DNA of 51,614 nt, from positions 223,969 to 275,582 of the forward strand of contig LT160593.1 of the NCBI GenBank assembly GCA_900049755.1, written 5' to 3'. This document shows, one piece after another, positions 49,962 to 51,614 of the stretch (positions are counted from its first letter, which is position 1; every line of letters begins with the position of its first letter). The notes below the pieces were generated by a model. It worked only from the letters and a program-made list of their open reading frames with translations. It was not told where the DNA came from and made no database searches. Source of the stretch: Corynebacterium provencense (GTDB lineage: Bacteria; Actinomycetota; Actinomycetes; Mycobacteriales; Mycobacteriaceae). Made by a program: the position numbers and the translations under genes.

Positions 49962-51553
49962 ATGGCGCAGCGCGACGGACAGGAACGACACCCCCGGCAC
50001 GACCCCCGGCAGGACCGTCACGACGGGTCCGTCAGTTCGGGCAGGCTCAGCGTCCGGGTGTCCCGGCTGCCGGAGCCCACGGATCCGCACTGGCTGTTCA
50101 AGGTGGCGTTCTCGCAACGGCCCCGGCAGTTCCTCGCCTCGGGCGGGATGCTCCTCGGGTTCATCTGCAACGCGACCACCTCGGTGATCGTCGGACGGGC
50201 CATCGACGAGGCTGTCGCCACGGGCAGTGTCCGCCAGCTCCTTGTCTGGCTCGGCGCCCTCGTCGCCCTGTTCTGTCTCAACGGGGTGGCCGTCTGGTTC
50301 GGACGCCGTTACCTGGAGATGATCCTCCAGCAGCTCAGCCATGACCTGCGCACGGCGGTCACCGACCGCATCCAGGATCCGCGCGGGGTCGGTGTGCCGG
50401 CCGGAGGTGCCGGAGTGGAACGTACTGCCGGGGGGCTGTTGTCGGTGGCGAGCACCGACGCCAACAAGGCCGCCGAGATCGTGGTGATGACCGTCTTCCC
50501 CGTCGCGGAGCTCGGTTCGATACTCTATGTCGCCGCGGTTGTGCTCACCGTGGACTGGCGTCTCGGACTGGCGGTTCTTCTGGGTGCCCCCGCTGTGGTC
50601 CTGCTGTCGGTGCGTGCGGCCCGCCCGCTGCGTGCCCGGGCTGGTGCCCGTCAGACGGCTCTCGCACGCACGGCGGCGGTGGCCACCGACGCGGTGCGTG
50701 GTCTGCGGATCATCAAGGGTCTCGGCGTGGTCTCCACGATGCGGGACAGGTACCGGGGTCACTCGGACCGGGCCTACCGGGCGACGGTCGCGGCCAACGC
50801 GGCCGAAGCCCGTCTGACGGCGAGTACCCAGTCCATCGGCGCGGTCTACGTCGTCGCGGTCGGCGTCGCCGCCGGGTGGCTGGCCCTCCACGACGGTCTG
50901 ACTGTCGGTCAGCTGATCACCGTCGTCGGCCTGTCCCAGTACGTGGTCCACCCGATGACCATGCTCGGGCGGAACTTCGCCACCCGGGTCGCGGTGTCCG
51001 CGGCGTCCGGTCGGAGGGTCGTCAGCGTGCTCACCGCACCGTACGTCACCGTGGGGGAGGCGTCGGAGTCCGCCACCTCGGCGGTGCTTGACGCGGTCCC
51101 CACGGGTCTCACGGTGGTCCGCGGAACGGGCCGGTCGACCAGGTTGGCCGATGCCCTGCAGCATCTGCCCCGCGACCGGGTCATCGTGGCCCCGCACACC
51201 GCGGACCTGTTCGACGGATCGCTGCGTGACAATGTTCACCCGGACCCGGAGGTGGCGGACGCCGCGCTCGTCCTCGCCGACTGTGCGGACATTCCCGGCG
51301 GACCCGACCGTCCGGTGGGTGAGGGGGGACACGGACTGTCGGGTGGTCAACGGCAGCGTGTAGCCCTGGCCAGGGCCCTGGCCGCCGACCCGGAGCTACT
51401 CGTGCTCACGGACCCGACCACCGCGGTGGACTCGGTGACCGAACAGCACATCGCCGAACGTGTCGCCGCCCGCTACAGCGGCACCGGGCGTCGTCTGCTG
51501 GTGCTCAGCGACGCGCCGGCGTGGCAGGTGGTCGCCACCACACGGTGGGACGC
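49962..51553 (+). CDS. ABC exporter half-transporter with degenerate ATP site, cut by contig end
   Basis: The gene is open from ATG 49962 for 531 codons until the artefact junction at 51554, so the C-terminus is missing. Residues ~45-300 form a six-helix ABC exporter membrane domain. The ATPase domain follows, with degenerate Walker A (GTGRSTRLADAL, no Lys), a good signature LSGGQRQRVALARAL near 453, and Walker B replaced by LVLTDPTTAVDS (Asp to Thr, Glu to Asp). Such a half usually pairs with a second, competent half to form a heterodimer. That partner would lie beyond the contig end. The substrate is unknown. Confidence 0.88.
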
Positions 51554-51591
51554 CTGTCTCTTTTTCACTTCTTGTTGTTTTTTAGAGACAG
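51554..51591. other. Nextera mate-pair junction remnant
   Basis: These 38 bases match the palindromic Nextera circularisation junction (two Tn5 mosaic ends back to back) at 30 of 38 positions, and every one of the 8 mismatches is a change to T. It is a library artefact, not an insertion element. Confidence 0.93.
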
Positions 51592-51614
51592 GCAGTGGAT
51601 CTCGCCCCCCCGTT
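51592..51614. other. Sequence beyond the artefact junction
   Basis: These 23 bases follow the junction and may derive from another genomic site joined by circularisation, or be noise (they contain a run of seven C). They should be trimmed. Confidence 0.8.

Noticed and set aside
51554..51591. Tn5-like mosaic ends suggesting a transposon
   Set aside because: The spacing and palindrome match the commercial mate-pair junction, with no transposase or target duplication nearby.

Overview
The window is a high-GC (roughly 65-70%) actinobacterial contig. It is best explained as Corynebacterium or a close relative. The evidence is the class II aldolase / DUF3151 / adenylosuccinate synthase neighbourhood, the fprA-cysI-cysX locus with McbR-type operators (TAGAC-N6-GTCTA), many leaderless-type starts, lipoproteins and cutinases of the mycolate-bearing lineage, and a metE/ECF-transporter pair. 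The species cannot be named from the sequence. Both contig ends are library artefacts: bases 1-256 are read-through noise plus a complete Illumina P5/TruSeq adapter, and 51554-51591 is a degraded Nextera mate-pair junction. Genome sequence therefore runs from about 257 to 51553.

Layout. 0.3-6.3 kb is core metabolism on the plus strand: SpoU-type RNA methyltransferase, GH76 hydrolase, fda, DUF3151, an exo/endonuclease/phosphatase-fold membrane protein and a FUSC-type membrane protein. 6.5-10.6 kb holds a YbjN-domain protein, then a convergent NMT1/THI5-type ABC uptake operon led by a TPP riboswitch (thiamine or a pyrimidine precursor), with a divergent 43-codon sORF. 10.8-16.3 kb holds a corynebacterial hypothetical, purA, an alkyltransferase-like protein, the manganese pair mntP/DtxR-family regulator, and an MDR oxidoreductase. 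16.4-20.6 kb holds two related modular proteins of unknown function, a nucleoside hydrolase and a small membrane protein. 20.7-27.2 kb is a catabolic block (APH-type kinase, acyl-CoA dehydrogenase, SDR, damaged TetR, acyl-CoA ligase, GntR) that resembles the kinase plus ACAD logic of 4-hydroxyacyl-CoA degradation. 27.4-34.5 kb holds a Fes-like esterase, metE with a long structured leader, and a divergent ECF transporter operon flanked by two copies of a 79-bp element. 34.5-39.0 kb holds Hsp20, purT, a lipoprotein, trhO and a GNAT protein.

39.3-46.1 kb is an accessory-looking cell-envelope cassette: XRE regulator, J-domain-like membrane protein, trypsin-fold lipoprotein, a polytopic membrane protein that is AT-rich inside, cutinase, large lipoprotein, and a frameshifted cutinase relic. 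46.1-51.5 kb holds sulfite assimilation (fprA divergent from cysI-cysX, with three McbR-like boxes between them) and the start of an ABC exporter half-transporter with degenerate ATP-site motifs, cut by the contig end.

The genes connect mainly through sulfur and methionine supply: metE, the divergent ECF transporter, and fprA/cysIX all carry McbR-like operators. The strongest leads for undescribed biology are the duplicated 79-bp element and the folded metE leader, the single-active-site fused ECF ATPase, the in-frame amber codon in the conserved N-terminal part of cysI, the modular protein pair, and the envelope cassette.
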